From: Gari tellinella
Taxonomy: Eukaryota > Mollusca > Bivalvia > Cardiida > Psammobiidae
Assembly: GCA_922989275.2 (NCBI GenBank)
Contig: OV277864.1
Location: 7,874,001 to 7,938,000 of the forward strand
DNA length: 64,000 nucleotides
Direction: 5' to 3'
Every line of letters begins with the position of its first letter. The stretch's first letter is position 1. Positions 21,463 through 32,190 of the stretch are shown one piece after another. The notes beneath the pieces are model-generated. The model saw only the letters and a list, made by a program, of their open reading frames with translations. It had not been told where the DNA came from and searched no databases. Made by a program: the position numbers and the translations under genes.

Positions 21463-21705
21463 TACAGTAAAACCTCTCTATAACAACCACTAAAGTGTGA
21501 TAATCTATTAAGTGTTTTCGACAGGTGACTGCTTAAAGCATGGTAACAGTAAAACAGAAAGCTCCTTCTGTTTTACTGTCACCTTGCTTTATAATATAAG
21601 CTGTCACCTGTCATTTATACAATCAATTATAATAAGCTGTCACCTGTCATTTATACAATCAATTAGCCCTCGTTTTAGTGGCCGTTATAGAGAGGTTTTA
21701 CTGTA
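21463..21705 (+). mobile_element. Family D MITE
   Basis: First copy of family D. TIRs TACAGTAAAACCTCTCTATA, with TA at both ends. Core palindrome TGACTGCTTAAAGCATGGTA, tip GAAAGCTCCTTCTG. The right side has a ~35 bp duplication of AAGCTGTCACCTGTCATTTA. The ends suggest a Tc1/mariner-type origin. Confidence 0.85.
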
Positions 21706-21762
21706 TATACAAGCAATGTGTTAAGCCACCACTAAATGAAGAAGCATAGCCTTCATTAAAGA

Positions 21763-21862
21763 AGGATGACTGCTTAATACAGGGCAAGAGTAATGCAGAA
21801 GTATCTCATAGGAGCCTTCTGCATTACTTTTGTCGTGCATTATAAGCTATACTACCAGTCAT
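21763..21862. repeat. Solitary D-type palindrome
   Basis: ATGACTGCTTAATACAGGGC ... CATTACTTTTGTCGTGCAT without CAGT ends. Confidence 0.65.
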
Positions 21863-22073
21863 AAATACTACAAAATGTTGAATGTATCATGTTTTTGTGG
21901 TTTGACTAAAGTATTGTTTTAACCAATTGGTTTCATACAAAATCTACAGTCTGTTGACCATAATCCAGTGATAATTTTACCAGTGTATCCCGAGTCCTAT
22001 ACTCATTAAATTTGCCAGGGACTCATTATTTAAAAAGTTGCGAGTCACTTGGACCCATAGCTTTTCTGGCTTA

Positions 22074-22202
22074 TTAACCTTTAAGTGGCAATTAGTAGCT
22101 TAAAGCAGGTTGAAAGTAAAGTAGAATGTGCTTTACTTTCAACCTGCTTTAAGTGGTCACCTGTCTTCAAAACTAGAAATAAGTTATTGGATATTGGGTT
22201 AA
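22074..22202. mobile_element. Short family A MITE
   Basis: 129 bp, TTAA at both ends, palindrome without the usual tip (TAGAATGTGCTTTAC). Flanks contain several GGACTCATT-like motifs. Confidence 0.75.
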
Positions 22203-22323
22203 TTTTTCACCTCAAGGACTCAATGTTTGTCTCGAGGACTCATTGTTTTACAGAATTTGCATCCCTAGGACTCATTCATCTGATTTCTAAAATTATCACT
22301 GTAATCACAATAAGAGTCATTGC

Positions 22324-23580
22324 TAGTGCTGAAACGATTACCCGGGTAACCGTTAACGGTTATGAACTGCCGATTAACCGGTTACAAAGTCGGTAACCGG
22401 TTACTCGGAAGCCATTTTGTATAACAAAAATGAAGCCCAATTTGTCGGGAGCTACAGCCTTCAGCTATGTTTTCCGTTCACTTGAAATCTTTTACTCTAA
22501 GATATACATGATATTTAAGTTTTAAAATACAGTAGCATGTTGATTGATAAGGGTAGGGCGTTTCCTGATTTTTGTAAACATGTACACGGAGCTCAATACA
22601 CAAAACGATGCCGCTAACAAATTATTTTATGTGCACAATGAAATAAATGAATGATTATTCAATATACTTTTCAGGTGTTCTCAACACTGAATACTTGCTG
22701 CATCATGCCATTTTATTCTACGTTGAGTTAAAGAACCCTTATAGGGCAAATAAATGCCGATTGGACAGTTTTAATTTAAAACAAAATTGTCGTCGAAATA
22801 TTGTTTCCTTCGCTACTTTGACAGTTGAACTTGACACGCTTACTAACCTTCTGACCTCGAAATATTCGGTTTGCTTTGGATTTCTACCCTAGTAGCTATA
22901 TATGACGTTCGTGTAAGGAATTCCACGAATATCCGCATGTCAATTTCAAATATATTTTTAGACCACCCAATCAAAAACGATAAAATAATAAAACCCGGTT
23001 AACTGAATCTACACTTCAATCGGATCGTCTCATAGTTTGCCAAAATTTAAAATAAGACAAGAATGAGACCAATTAGTTATCTATAACACAATGCGGGATA
23101 CAAAGTCTTCATATTCGGCCGCGAATAATTATTCCGTGTGTTGGAGTTATTTTACAAATGCAACTTATTTAGAGAAGACATCGAATAGCTGCTTCTTTAA
23201 ACGATCTATTGATCAACAGATTCATGCAGTATACATGTAAGTTCATTTTATAAGATCAATAGATCTTCTTTCCTCTTTGCAATTTATTAAAGACCTACGT
23301 CGGCATGTATGGTAAAATAGTTAGAAAAAAGTATAACATTCATAAACAATTCTTTGGCACCACGACTTTATTATTGTATTATCGTTTACACATGCAAACT
23401 GTCTCCAAATTTGTAAGTGTTTATAGGTAAAACAGTTGAACGTTACTGTGTACACGTGCAACGTCCGACCCTTACTGACTAATGAAGTGTCAGGCATATT
23501 AAAGTTACGATTAACCGGTTAACCCCGGTTACGAGCAACGATTAACCGGTTACAAATTTCTGGTAACCGTTTCAGCACTA
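22324..23580. mobile_element. hAT-like element with 8 bp target duplication
   Basis: TIRs TAGTGCTGAAACG and CGTTTCAGCACTA. The flanks are GTCATTGC at 22316-22323 and again at 23581-23588, an exact 8 bp duplication. Subterminal blocks at both ends are rich in CGATTAACCGGTTA motifs in both orientations. An 8 bp duplication with a TAG-type end is the hallmark of hAT transposons. At 1257 bp it has no recognisable transposase; the longest ORF is 81 codons and is not convincing. Probably non-autonomous. Confidence 0.9.
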
Positions 23581-23739
23581 GTCATTGCCTATACAAACCA
23601 TTGTCACATACAATCAATATTGTCACATGAAGGAAATGTGTCTTCCTTTTCATAAAGTGAGATAATTCCCATGAAAATCTGAAATTTCTCACAAGTTTTT
23701 TTCAAATTCAATGTACAAGTAAAGGAAAATCTTAATCAG

Positions 23740-23832
23740 ATGCCTGCTTAATGCAAGACAAAAGTTGTGCAGAAAGCTCCTTTTGGAGCTTTAAACACTG
23801 CTCTTGCTTTGTATTTAGCTGTCACTTGTATT
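23740..23832. repeat. Solitary D-type palindrome
   Basis: AGCTCCTTTTGGAGCT tip with arms TGCTTAATGCAAGACAAAAG and decayed complement. Confidence 0.6.
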
Positions 23833-23856
23833 AAAGACTGTCCAAGCACATATCTT

Positions 23857-24096
23857 TTAACCCATTCCCCCAGAAATAGACATTTTTAGTCCTCCAATAA
23901 AACAATATTTCCTCTTTATACAGTCATAAATAATCACCATCAAAATATTTTTATATCCTAGCAGAGGGTAGCTTAATTAAAGCAGGCTGAAAGTAAAGCA
24001 GAATGCACCTTATGGTGCATTCTGCTTTAATTTCAACCTGCTTTACGTTGTCACCTATCTTCAAAACTAGAAACAGGTTATGAGGTAACGGGGTTT
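23857..24096 (-). mobile_element. Family A MITE
   Basis: Left TTAA + CCCATTCCCCCAGAAA. Intact palindrome. Right end GAGGTAACGGGGTTTA is decayed. Confidence 0.8.
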
Positions 24097-24115
24097 AGAT
24101 GTTTTATGGTATACC

Positions 24116-24135
24116 GGGGGGGGGGGGGGGGGGGG
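24116..24135. repeat. Poly-G run
   Basis: Twenty consecutive G, unusual in this AT-rich window. The length may be unreliable in the assembly. Confidence 0.9.
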
Positions 24136-24380
24136 TAAGATGATGCAAGTGTTAGGAGTTTATACTGCACAGTGTTAATTTCTATGTCTCTAAATAAATG
24201 TTCTAGCTGCATATGAACCATTCAAAGAAGCTGTATAGAGAGTTCTAAGGATATTTGGCTGCTAAATGCAGGGCAATAGTGCATTACTGTTTTCCTGCGT
24301 TAAGCTTTCAGGCATCTTACATATCTACAACTTCAAATCTTTTTACATGGCCGCTAACCTCTTGAATCGGGAAACCCCTC

Positions 24381-24627
24381 TTAACCTTTAACTCCCCGAA
24401 ATTTCAACTGGACAATGCCTGTATCCAATTTAGTCTAATTTTTGTCAATATACTGCAATATGACAAACAGTGCATACCCTGATCATAGGGCTCCCTTAGG
24501 ACAAGTGTACTCTTCACAGGTATACTTAAGGCTCCCTCTGATCTGGGTCCTCACTGTTTGCATAGGACAAGTATACAGATACTCTTCACTGGTACACAAT
24601 TCACATAACTAGGGTTCAAAGGGTTAA
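24381..24627 (+). mobile_element. Family B MITE, rearranged
   Basis: TTAA ends and AACAGTGCATACCCTGATC. The sequence GGACAAGTGTACTCTTCAC appears before the right arm as well as after it, so part of the right side is duplicated. Confidence 0.7.
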
Positions 24628-24692
24628 GCAAATATTTTCTTCAGTATGACAGGGTTTTTGTTTTCAGAAGTTTCACTCAGTCTGTATTAATA

Positions 24693-24935
24693 AACTCATT
24701 GAGCCCTAGTGACGCATATATGCGTCCTTTACCAAAAATGTACCTCTTGATAGTACACTGGTCTAATGCAACCAGTGAAGTCCCTGATTAGAGGGCTCCT
24801 GCAGGAGCCCTCTTATCAGGGACTTTACTTTTTTTTTATTTTGTAATATATTATAAACGACAACTCTAAATAGGCTAAAATGGGCCAGCCTTTATTGTAA
24901 TCTGGAATTGTCCATTGGAAGTTTCAATGGATAAT
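24693..24935 (-). mobile_element. Family B MITE, inverted, decayed ends
   Basis: Palindrome CCAGTGAAGTCCCTGATTAG, tip GAGGGCTCCTGCAGGAGC, then CTGGAATTGTCCATTGGAAG, the left block of family B in reverse. Confidence 0.75.
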
Positions 24936-25844
24936 GTGTCAAAATACATCGATACATACCTGGAATATTTTTGTATACTGTTTGGTCGAATGATACCACT
25001 TCCTTACAAAACAACGAAACACCCATCAGGGTCATAACAAATGTAAGTCGTGCCATGATGTAGATCCAATATCTTCCGCTTAAACGTGATGGCTAGATCA
25101 AGCTGTGTCCACAAATAAATATCCTGTATATATTTCCTCAATGCTCAATTATGGTCAATGTGACTGTATACCAATCAAATTGGACCAATTGTTTAGCTGT
25201 CCTCAGCTTACATGTGACTGCTAGATGATGCTATTTTCCAGTATGTATCCTGTATACTCCTTCTTTAGTGAATATTCCTCAATTTGACTGTTTGCCAGTC
25301 AAATTAGACAAATATTATTATTATTAAACTCGAAGCTGTCAAACTGTCACAATTTTATGTTGGAATATAATTTTATCTCCTTTTCAAATATCTCCAGTAT
25401 GAATAGAAATCTTCAAAAACACTTTCCACACAGTCAGTATAATTACAAGAACTCACTTATTATCCTCTCACGAATTAAATCAACTATATATATCAGAATT
25501 TCAAATATCCATAGTAAAAGCAAAGAATTTAGATTAGATCCCTGTCACTGTATAGTTCAACTCCTCTCGCCAGCATCAGTGAAAGTTAAACCTCCATCTA
25601 GTGTATGTATACAAACTAGACCACAAGTAAAACCTCCCTCTATAATACTTATACACTGAGAGGTCTCACTGTGTGCGACATACTTTAATCCTGTGGTTGA
25701 CAGTTAAATATACTATACCACGTCTAACTTTTGATTTACTCCTTCTTAAATCCTGTAAGTTGATTCCTGAAAAAGAAAGAAAAAAATTTAAGACATGAGT
25801 TGATATGATTTCTGAATAAACTCTATGTATGCAAGTAGCCAAAC
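24936..25844. other. Unassigned 0.9 kb
   Basis: No hairpin element. A weak ~120 bp direct repeat is visible (TATACCAATCAAATTGGACC near 25165 and TTTGCCAGTCAAATTAGAC near 25283). A 100-codon ORF at 25357 has biased, low-information sequence and I do not call it a gene. Confidence 0.4.
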
Positions 25845-26193
25845 CTTTACTAGATCTATCTGTGCGAACAGTTTAGATCATGATGAAATGCCTCGTCACA
25901 CAGAAACTCATCAGGATCCAAACTGTTTAAAACTCTTGAGACTGTATTTTTCTTAGACAAAAATACAGTCAAACTTAGATATCTGGAACTCGCTTAACTT
26001 GAACTATCCGTTAATTCGACACATGAAATGCATTATTTCATGCTCCGTTAAGTCAAACATTATTGTAACCCATATTTCAAAGTTAAAACCTGGCTAAGCC
26101 ACATTTTAACTTTGAAATACTGGTATGTTCAATTTAACCGAGTTCAAGATATGGAAGATCGACTGTACATGTACTCAGCATGCAAAGAGTTAA
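25845..26193. mobile_element. Family C MITE split by family F
   Basis: Decayed left side and palindrome (AACAGTTTAGATCATGATG). The right end TCAGCATGCAAAGAG + TTAA lies after the nested element at 25974-26167. Confidence 0.7.
25974..26167. mobile_element. Family F MITE, TA-flanked
   Basis: TIRs begin TACAGTCAAACTTAGATATC. The core has two hairpins: CATGAAATGCATTATTTCATG and a larger one with CATATTTCAAAGTTAAAAC arms. TA on both sides. Second copy at 56547-56739. Confidence 0.85.
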
Positions 26194-26545
26194 ACACTTT
26201 ACTGCCAACATAAAAATTGCTGGCTACATTTTATTTTTCAGATTAAGGGAAATTATGCAATTTGATTCAAGAAAGGCAGGTTTGAATAGCAAACAAGTTA
26301 GATTCTGATCAGAAGCTGAGTAACTTGGCGTCTGATCAGGATCCAAACAGCTTGCAAAGACTGCAATAATTGTACCGGCAAATTCAAGCTTAAATTTCAA
26401 ACATTTTTTATTCTTTTGATGTATCAAATTGGTTTGCTTTACCTTTGCCTAAAGTTTCGATGCCTTTTAGTAACCATGCATCTGATCAGAATCCAATCTG
26501 TTTAATGTCACTAAAAGCTTTCACAAACAGAGAAGAAAGAGTTAA
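26190..26545. mobile_element. Family C-related element, probably composite
   Basis: TTAA at both ends and a central palindrome (26290-26357) with GATTCTGATCAGAAGC and GTCTGATCAGGATCC. A second partial arm, ATCTGATCAGAATCCAATC, near 26470 suggests two overlapping copies. Confidence 0.55.
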
Positions 26546-26581
26546 TATCAGAAATGAAGCAGACATCATGGTAAGCTATTT

Positions 26582-26733
26582 GGTTAACGCGTAACGAGGC
26601 ATCTCATCTGGATCCAAACTGTTTGACACCCTGACCCTGTTTTGAAAAGAAAATTTAGAAAAATCTTTTTTAAGAACATCAGCAGACCACAATTGTTGCA
26701 GTCGTAAAAATTACCCAGCATGCAAAGAGTCAA
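26582..26733 (+). mobile_element. Family C right half
   Basis: From GGTTAACGCGTAACGAGG through CTGGATCCAAACTGTTTGAC to CCAGCATGCAAAGAGTCAA. Confidence 0.75.
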
Positions 26734-26812
26734 ATATACATACTTCATTCTAGATACCCATCTTTTTTATCTCTAGCTTCATCAAATAAGTATACCAGTA
26801 CATTTCTTGTAA

Positions 26813-27042
26813 CTAAACGAGCCCTTTCCTAACTGATACTTCAAATGGACTCCAATATAGTCTAGCCCATTTGACTATATTTAGGGTTGTTTTGTCAATG
26901 TACTGCAATATGACAAACAGTGCAGACCCTGATTAGGAGCCCTCTGATCTGGGTCTTCACTGTGTGCATAGGACCAGTGTACTCTCCATAGGTTTACTAT
27001 TAGCTAAGGTTGTATATACATGACTAGGGTTCATAGGGTTAC
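26813..27042 (+). mobile_element. Family B MITE, left arm truncated
   Basis: GCCCTTTCCTAACTGATAC start, core GACCCTGATTAGGAGCCC, end GACTAGGGTTCATAGGGTTA. Confidence 0.75.
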
Positions 27043-27129
27043 ACCTCTATTGACAATAGAACAATTATATATAGCTTGATGAAGGACAAAAGTAAAGCAA
27101 ACAACTCTATAGAAGCTTTCTGCATTAAT

Positions 27130-27341
27130 TTAACAATATACTCCTTAGCCTGTTTCTGATTGGTACTTAAGACTCAATCTGCAATACTTGCTTTAAACTA
27201 CCATCTGCTAGAATATAGAAAATATTTCTTACGATGCATAATTACTATGCATGGCTGTATAATATAGTGGAACTGTTTTCTTCAGCAAAAATAAATTAAA
27301 TGCATAAAAATGTATATGATATCTATAGAGTAATGGGTTAA
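27130..27341 (+). mobile_element. Family A MITE, core deleted
   Basis: TTAA at both ends. GCCTGTTTCTGATT on the left and GAATATAGAAAATATTTC on the right; the palindrome is reduced to CAATACTTGCTTTAAAC. Confidence 0.7.
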
Positions 27342-27476
27342 GCAGTTAACTGTTAAGGGATCACAAAGTTGTACATTGACAGTGGGCTAAATATATAGTC
27401 ATGTTCTACAGTGAAACAACAACTGTTGTTAACAAAGTTTTAAAGAAATGAAAACACAGCAGTGAAAGTCAAGAGT

Positions 27477-27727
27477 TATAACCCTTCGAAGCCTAGTCCC
27501 GCATATAGGCATCCTTTTCAAACAGTATACATGTGAAAAGTGTACTTGTCCTATGCAAACAGTGAAAACCCAGATCAGAGGGCTCCTTACGGAGCCCTCT
27601 GATCTGGGTGTTCACTGTTTGTCATAATGCAAAACATTGACAAAAACAACCCTTAAAAGTCAGAAATAAACTAAACTAAAATGGAAACTGGGATTGTCCA
27701 TTTGAAGTTTTAGGGAAGAAAGAGTTA
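27477..27727 (-). mobile_element. Family B MITE, inverted
   Basis: Well preserved palindrome with tip GGCTCCTTACGGAGCC. Right end GGAAGAAAGAG + TTAA. Confidence 0.85.
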
Positions 27728-27862
27728 ACTCAGAACCCAATTTAAGAAAGTAGTTCCAATTTTTATAGCGCATTCGATCTGCTTTACTTTCAACCTTCTT
27801 AAAATCATCCGGTCACCTGTCTTAAACATTAGAAACAGGCAATGGGGTAGATCTCAGGTTAA
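27724..27862. mobile_element. Short family A MITE sharing a TTAA with family B
   Basis: TTAACTCAGAACCC start, CATTCGATCTGCTTTAC arm, tail AATGGGGTAGATCTCAGG + TTAA. Confidence 0.65.
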
Positions 27863-28189
27863 ATGAAGAAACAAAATACTTACCCAATTTCTGTATCACT
27901 AAGACTGTATACATTCATACACACACTGTCATGTTGGTGTTTCCCTGAAACGAGATAAAACAAAAAACACTTTAAAAATATGCATACAGGAACTTGATTG
28001 CTTTTAGTTAACTTCCCAGTATTTTGTCAAGGTACAGTAAAATCTCTCCATTACAACCACTACTTGTGGTAGTTTGTGTTTACAGATTACACATTAACCA
28101 TCTAACCACTGAACAAACAACTCTTTCATCAGCATCCTGATGGTTCGTCTACACTGTTTCCAAAATTGTCAATATTACATTAATCTTTT
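27863..28189. other. Mostly unassigned; a family D end at 28033-28065
   Basis: TACAGTAAAATCTCTCCATT and AACCACTA at 28033 match a family D terminus, but the rest of that element is absent. Confidence 0.5.
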
Positions 28190-28431
28190 CCCTCATTGAA
28201 GCACCTTTTAGCACAATTAATATATTCCTTCACTGAAGAAAATAGTTCCAATTTATATAGTCTTGAAAACGGACCATAAGAATTTGTTTCTAAATCCTAG
28301 CAGATGATAGCTTAAAGAAGATTGAAAGTAAAGCAGAATGTGCCTTAAGGCACATTCTGCTTTACTTTCAACCTGTTTTAAGTGGTCACATGTCTTCAAA
28401 ACTATAAACAGGTTATATGGTAAAGGGTTAA
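28190..28431 (-). mobile_element. Family A MITE
   Basis: Both TTAA ends, intact palindrome with tip TGTGCCTTAAGGCACA. Confidence 0.85.
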
Positions 28432-28685
28432 TAACAGAAGTTAATTTGATCTTGAATGTGCACAGAGAATCTTATTAATTTTTCTTAGAATGAGGAAACT
28501 TGCCAGGGAAAGTCGGGAAATCATATACCCTCTATACATTGTTCCTGGTTAGTTTCACAATAGAATTGTTACACCCACATTGCATGAAGTCTGCCTGAGA
28601 TATCCTTGGTAATATTACTTACACACAATCAAAACAGTGATAAAGCCACGGATTAAAAGTAAACAAAATATCTGTCTCTAATACA
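28432..28685. other. No recognised feature
   Basis: No matched repeat. Confidence 0.4.
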
Positions 28686-28770
28686 GGTAACAACTTAATA
28701 CAGGACAAAAGTAAAGCAGAAAGCTCCTATAGGAGCTTTCTGCTTTGCTTTTGTGCTGTTTTAAGCAAGC
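28686..28770. repeat. Solitary D-type palindrome
   Basis: ACAGGACAAAAGTAAAGC, tip AAGCTCCTATAGGAGCTT, complement. No CAGT or TTAA ends. Confidence 0.7.
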
Positions 28771-28872
28771 ATACACATGTGTCTTTAGAAAGAGTGGATG
28801 CTTAGAAATAACAAAATTAATGTTTGACTGTAACCTTCATCATGCTGCTGGCAATTGCAGCATGACTTTTAC

Positions 28873-28933
28873 AGACAATTTGGACCCTGATGAGATGCCA
28901 AGAAACTTGGAATCTCTTCAGGATCAAAACTGC
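28873..28933. repeat. Solitary family C-type palindrome
   Basis: CAGACAATTTGGACCCTGATG ... CTTCAGGATCAAAACTG with a degenerate tip. Confidence 0.6.
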
Positions 28934-29187
28934 GCATATATGTTTGAAACTCTGTAAATACTATTGTTAAATCAAACAAACAGTTACACAAAGTCATGTA
29001 GAAGACAAAATACACTTCCTAAATGTGCTACAGACAATTTTTGTTTCACACGCAAACTGCTTAAGATATGCTACAGATTTATCAAGCTCTGCTGACAGAA
29101 GCACTTTCTACAGGGCATTAAGTTTTTCCTCAAAGCCAGTACCAATTAATAACCCTTTACTCTCAATAGCTACTTACTGTGAAAACT

Positions 29188-29303
29188 TAAACACATGGTT
29201 GCTCTAAAGCAGGATGCAAGTTTACTTTCATCCTGCTTTAAGCTAACACCTGTCTTGAAAACATCAGGAGAAATAAAAATTACCAAGCATGCAAAGAGTT
29301 GAG
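29188..29303. mobile_element. A/D-type core fragment joined to a family C tail
   Basis: TAAAGCAGGATGCAAG/CATCCTGCTTTAAGC hairpin, then AAGCATGCAAAGAGTTGAG, the family C right end. Confidence 0.55.
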
Positions 29304-29323
29304 GTTTCTATGAAGGAAAGAGG

Positions 29324-29573
29324 TACAGTGGAGAATGTGTTATTCTTTCCCAATAAACGCGTTTACGCTAAAACTATTATTTGCAGTGCAAACAGTTTGG
29401 AGCCAGATCAGACGCCGGGTAACCCGGCGTCTGATCAGGCTCCAAACTGTTTGTCACCAAGATAAACATGAAGTATCAGAATTGTCCAAAAGTTGTACTT
29501 TTCTACATTTAAGTGTTTTGCGTTTGCGTACGTTTGCGTTTAAACGGGAAAGAATAACAGATTCTCCACTGTA
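29324..29573 (+). mobile_element. Family G MITE
   Basis: TA-flanked TIRs TACAGTGGAGAATGTGTTA. Palindrome AACAGTTTGGAGCCAGATC with tip CGCCGGGTAACCCGGCG. Better preserved than the copy at 1272. Confidence 0.9.
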
Positions 29574-29734
29574 ACAGTAATGTTGATACCGATAATACAA
29601 AACATTTCAGTCCTGTCTTCACAACAACTGTATAATTATGCTATCAAATAAGTGTAAGCCAAATTCTTATAGTTTGATCAGAAGCCAAACTCTTTATCAA
29701 ATAGGATTGTTTATTTAAGAAATAATAAATTCAT

Positions 29735-29845
29735 ACCCGCAGTGTTTTATTGCGGCAATAAAACACGGGTAGTAGTTGAGATGCGTAGTAATTAAAATTT
29801 AATTACAAGCATCTCAACCATAAAACACTGGTATTAATTTGGTAT
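29735..29845. repeat. Nested hairpin
   Basis: Outer arms ATACCCGCAGTGTTTTAT and ATAAAACACTGGTAT. Inner palindrome AGTTGAGATGC, tip GTAATTAAAATTTAATTAC, GCATCTCAACC. The outer left arm is partly duplicated. Abuts the TGACGTCA core at 29853. Confidence 0.8.
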
Positions 29846-29852
29846 TTTGATT

Positions 29853-30013
29853 CTAACAGAAAATTTAACCGCAATTTGCACCGAAGCAACGGAGCTACAT
29901 TTCTTGGCGTACACATTTTCGAAGCCATATGACGTCATGTTAGAACGTTACATACGTCCCCTTCTTTGTTTATATAGGGGTGTGCTCGAAGTATATGTTA
30001 GATTTGAAAATAT
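29853..30013 (+). promoter_or_regulatory. TGACGTCA + TATA core bounded by imperfect inverted repeats
   Basis: Bounded by ATTTTGATTCTAACA and the complement of ATTTTCAAATCTAACA. TGACGTCA at 29930-29937 and TATATAGGGG at 29971-29980, 34 bp further on, in promoter order. Promoter function is inferred only. Confidence 0.35.
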
Positions 30014-30126
30014 ACAGAGCAACAATTAAATTTTAGAAATCCTACTAACTACATGATAGTCTGTAAGCCATTCTATATGTTGAAAACAAGTGTATGTGTA
30101 CTTTGCAAACAGTATAGAATCTGATA

Positions 30127-30316
30127 AAACACCTTTTTACGCTTTATTGAAGAAAATGTTTCCAATTTATAAAGTCATGAATATGCAGCATTGGAAATAT
30201 TATAGGTAAAGCAGAATTTGTCTTTAGGCACATTCTGCTTTACTTTCAACCTGATTTAGGTAGTTACAATAAGTCTTCATGAGAACTTAAGAAAGAGTCT
30301 ATAGGATAATGGTTTA
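30127..30316 (-). mobile_element. Family A MITE, left end lost
   Basis: ACACCTTTTTACGCTTTA to GGATAATGGT + TTAA. The palindrome is intact on the right only. Confidence 0.75.
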
Positions 30317-30571
30317 ACCCATTACCCCATAGCCTGTTTCTAGTTTGAAGATAGGTGGCCACTTAAAGCCAGTTAAAAGTAAAGCAGAATGTGCCTTAAG
30401 GCACATTCTGCTTTACTTTAAACCTGCTTTAACCTACCATCTTCTAGAAAATAGGAATTATTTCTTAAGATAATTATACACAATGTATATTTATAACTGT
30501 ATAAATTAGATCTATTTTCTTCAGTGGAGAAATAAATTAAAGGCGTTAATAGGCCTATTTATATGGTTTAA
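30313..30571 (+). mobile_element. Family A MITE abutting the previous copy
   Basis: Shares TTAA with the copy at 30127-30316, in the opposite orientation. Palindrome intact. Confidence 0.85.
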
Positions 30572-30984
30572 GGCGGATGACTATTTTAAATGGAAGGATA
30601 TAGTTTCATCTCTTGTACAGTAGTGCATAGAAAATGCAAAACTTGTTTGGAATGGCAAAAACCTCTGCAGAGACCACACTAATCCTCTGTTAGCTGCATA
30701 ACTAATAAATGTACACTTGAAGAGTGACACTTACAAACTCTGAGCCAGACTGGAAACCATCCCTTCTAGACAGAGACAAACTTTAGCCTCAGAGTAGATA
30801 CTGCAATAATATTAACTTTCCATTTCATTCTAATTACCAAGTAAGTTTGCACAATTACACTCCCTCTTTTTTAAATATACATGTACAACTATGTCTTATA
30901 TTTTACATCTAAAAATGTTTTTATTATACAGATTTAGGTTGTAAAAGTTAAATCTGTGTTTGTCTGAAATTTCAAGAATATATA
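30572..30984. other. No recognised feature
   Basis: About 400 bp unassigned. Confidence 0.4.
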
Positions 30985-31052
30985 GGATCTGTCATGAGTC
31001 GATGTTTGAGATCAACTTGTCTTAAACATCGACGAGTGACAGATTCTTTTTC
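30985..31052. repeat. Hairpin
   Basis: Arms AGGATCTGTCATGAGTCG and the complement of AGAATCTGTCACTCGTCG, extending to ATGTTT, around a 16-base loop. Confidence 0.8.
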
Positions 31053-31242
31053 TCACATTACCAACGATTTAAGCTACTTTTTAAAGCAACATGTATTTGT
31101 TTGGAACCCCGGTGACGTCAAAATGTCGTTATAAATAGTGACGTTATAGTGACGTCATCAAAGTGATCTTACACATGTTGGAGATAAGGATATTCGTCAT
31201 CGTTGTTCGCTATAGAAAACAGGGGTAGTTATGTGAGAAAAT
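31047..31242 (+). promoter_or_regulatory. Core with two TGACGTCA and TATAAATAG, bounded by inverted repeats
   Basis: Bounded by TTTCTCACATTAC (31049) and GTTATGTGAGAAA (31228). TGACGTCA at 31113-31120 and 31150-31157, with TATAAATAG at 31130-31138 between them and TGACGTTA at 31139. It lies beside the hairpin 30985-31052. Confidence 0.4.
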
Positions 31243-31258
31243 GGAATTTCAAATAATT

Positions 31259-31335
31259 TCAAAACAGTAATGCAGAAAGCTCCAACAGGACTTCCTGAAA
31301 GTTCCTAAAGGAGCTTTCTGCATTACTGTTCTCAG
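31259..31335. repeat. Solitary D-type palindrome
   Basis: AAACAGTAATGCAGAAAGCTCC and complement with a 25 bp spacer. Confidence 0.7.
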
Positions 31336-31729
31336 TCTTTTTAGGTGATTTAATTAAGGAGTCCTATAATTTGTGTCTGTACTGTTTATCATAATTTGTA
31401 ATATCCGATGGACCTGCACTAGAAAGTCAATGTTATAATTTTAAGTCATTTATCAGAAGCAAATGAGTCTAATTGCAAATTCTGCCTAAGGTTATAGGGT
31501 TCATACAAGTCTTACTGTATGTGATGCATGGTGCATATGAGCTAAGATAAGCAGCTTATCTACCCATTGACAAAGTTATCATCAATGGCATAACTTAACT
31601 AACATGTGCTGGAGATACATTCCTGAAATACTCTTGCCAGACCCAATATCTGCAATAATACTTCAAGGTGTGGCGGCTACTGGAAGGCATATCAAAACTA
31701 TATACTATATAACGTTACATGATGCATTA
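31336..31729. other. No recognised feature
   Basis: Contains CCAGACCCAATATCTGC near 31636, which recurs as CCAGAGCCAATATCTGC near 31965 on the far side of the family D copy. Confidence 0.45.
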
Positions 31730-31942
31730 TACAGTAAAACCTCTCTATTACGACCACTTAGTTGTGTTAATTAATTATTAGGGGTTAAGAACAGGTGACT
31801 GCTTAAAGCAAGGTGACAATAAAACAGAAAGCTCCTGTAGGAGCTTTCTGTTTTACTGTCACCTTTCTTTAAGCTGTCACCTGTCTTTTATACTACCAAT
31901 TAGCCTTATTTTTAGTGGTCGTTATAGAGAGGTTTTACTGTA
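31730..31942 (+). mobile_element. Family D MITE
   Basis: 213 bp, TACAGTAAAACCTCTCTATT ends with TA, perfect tip AGCTCCTGTAGGAGCT. Its flanks are short direct repeats (TTGCCAGA.CCAATATCTGC). Confidence 0.9.
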
Positions 31943-32035
31943 CTATATTTTTTATAAGTCTCTTGCCAGAGCCAATATCTGCAATAATATTTAAAGGTGG
32001 GGCAGCGGTTCGGGGCAGCTACTGTATTAGCTTGG

Positions 32036-32190
32036 TTAACCCTTTCCCCCATAGAAGTGTCTTTGAGTGCATTTCATTTATTCCTCGAATGAAGAAAAAA
32101 GTTCCAATTTATACAGTCATAAACATGTATCAGAAGAAATATTTTTTATATCCAAGCAGATAGAAGCTTAAAGAAGGCCATAAGCCTAAT
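32036..32190 (-). mobile_element. Half family A MITE
   Basis: TTAA + CCCTTTCCCCCATAG to AGCTTAAAGAAGGCC. The right half is missing. Confidence 0.7.

Noticed and set aside
24116..24135. Poly-G run as a functional G-quadruplex
   Set aside because: A pure 20-base G run could fold, but it may be a sequencing or assembly artefact and has no gene context.
25357..25659. 100-codon plus-strand ORF
   Set aside because: Composition is rich in I, S and N as expected from AT-rich DNA; no motif, no repeat relation, no context.
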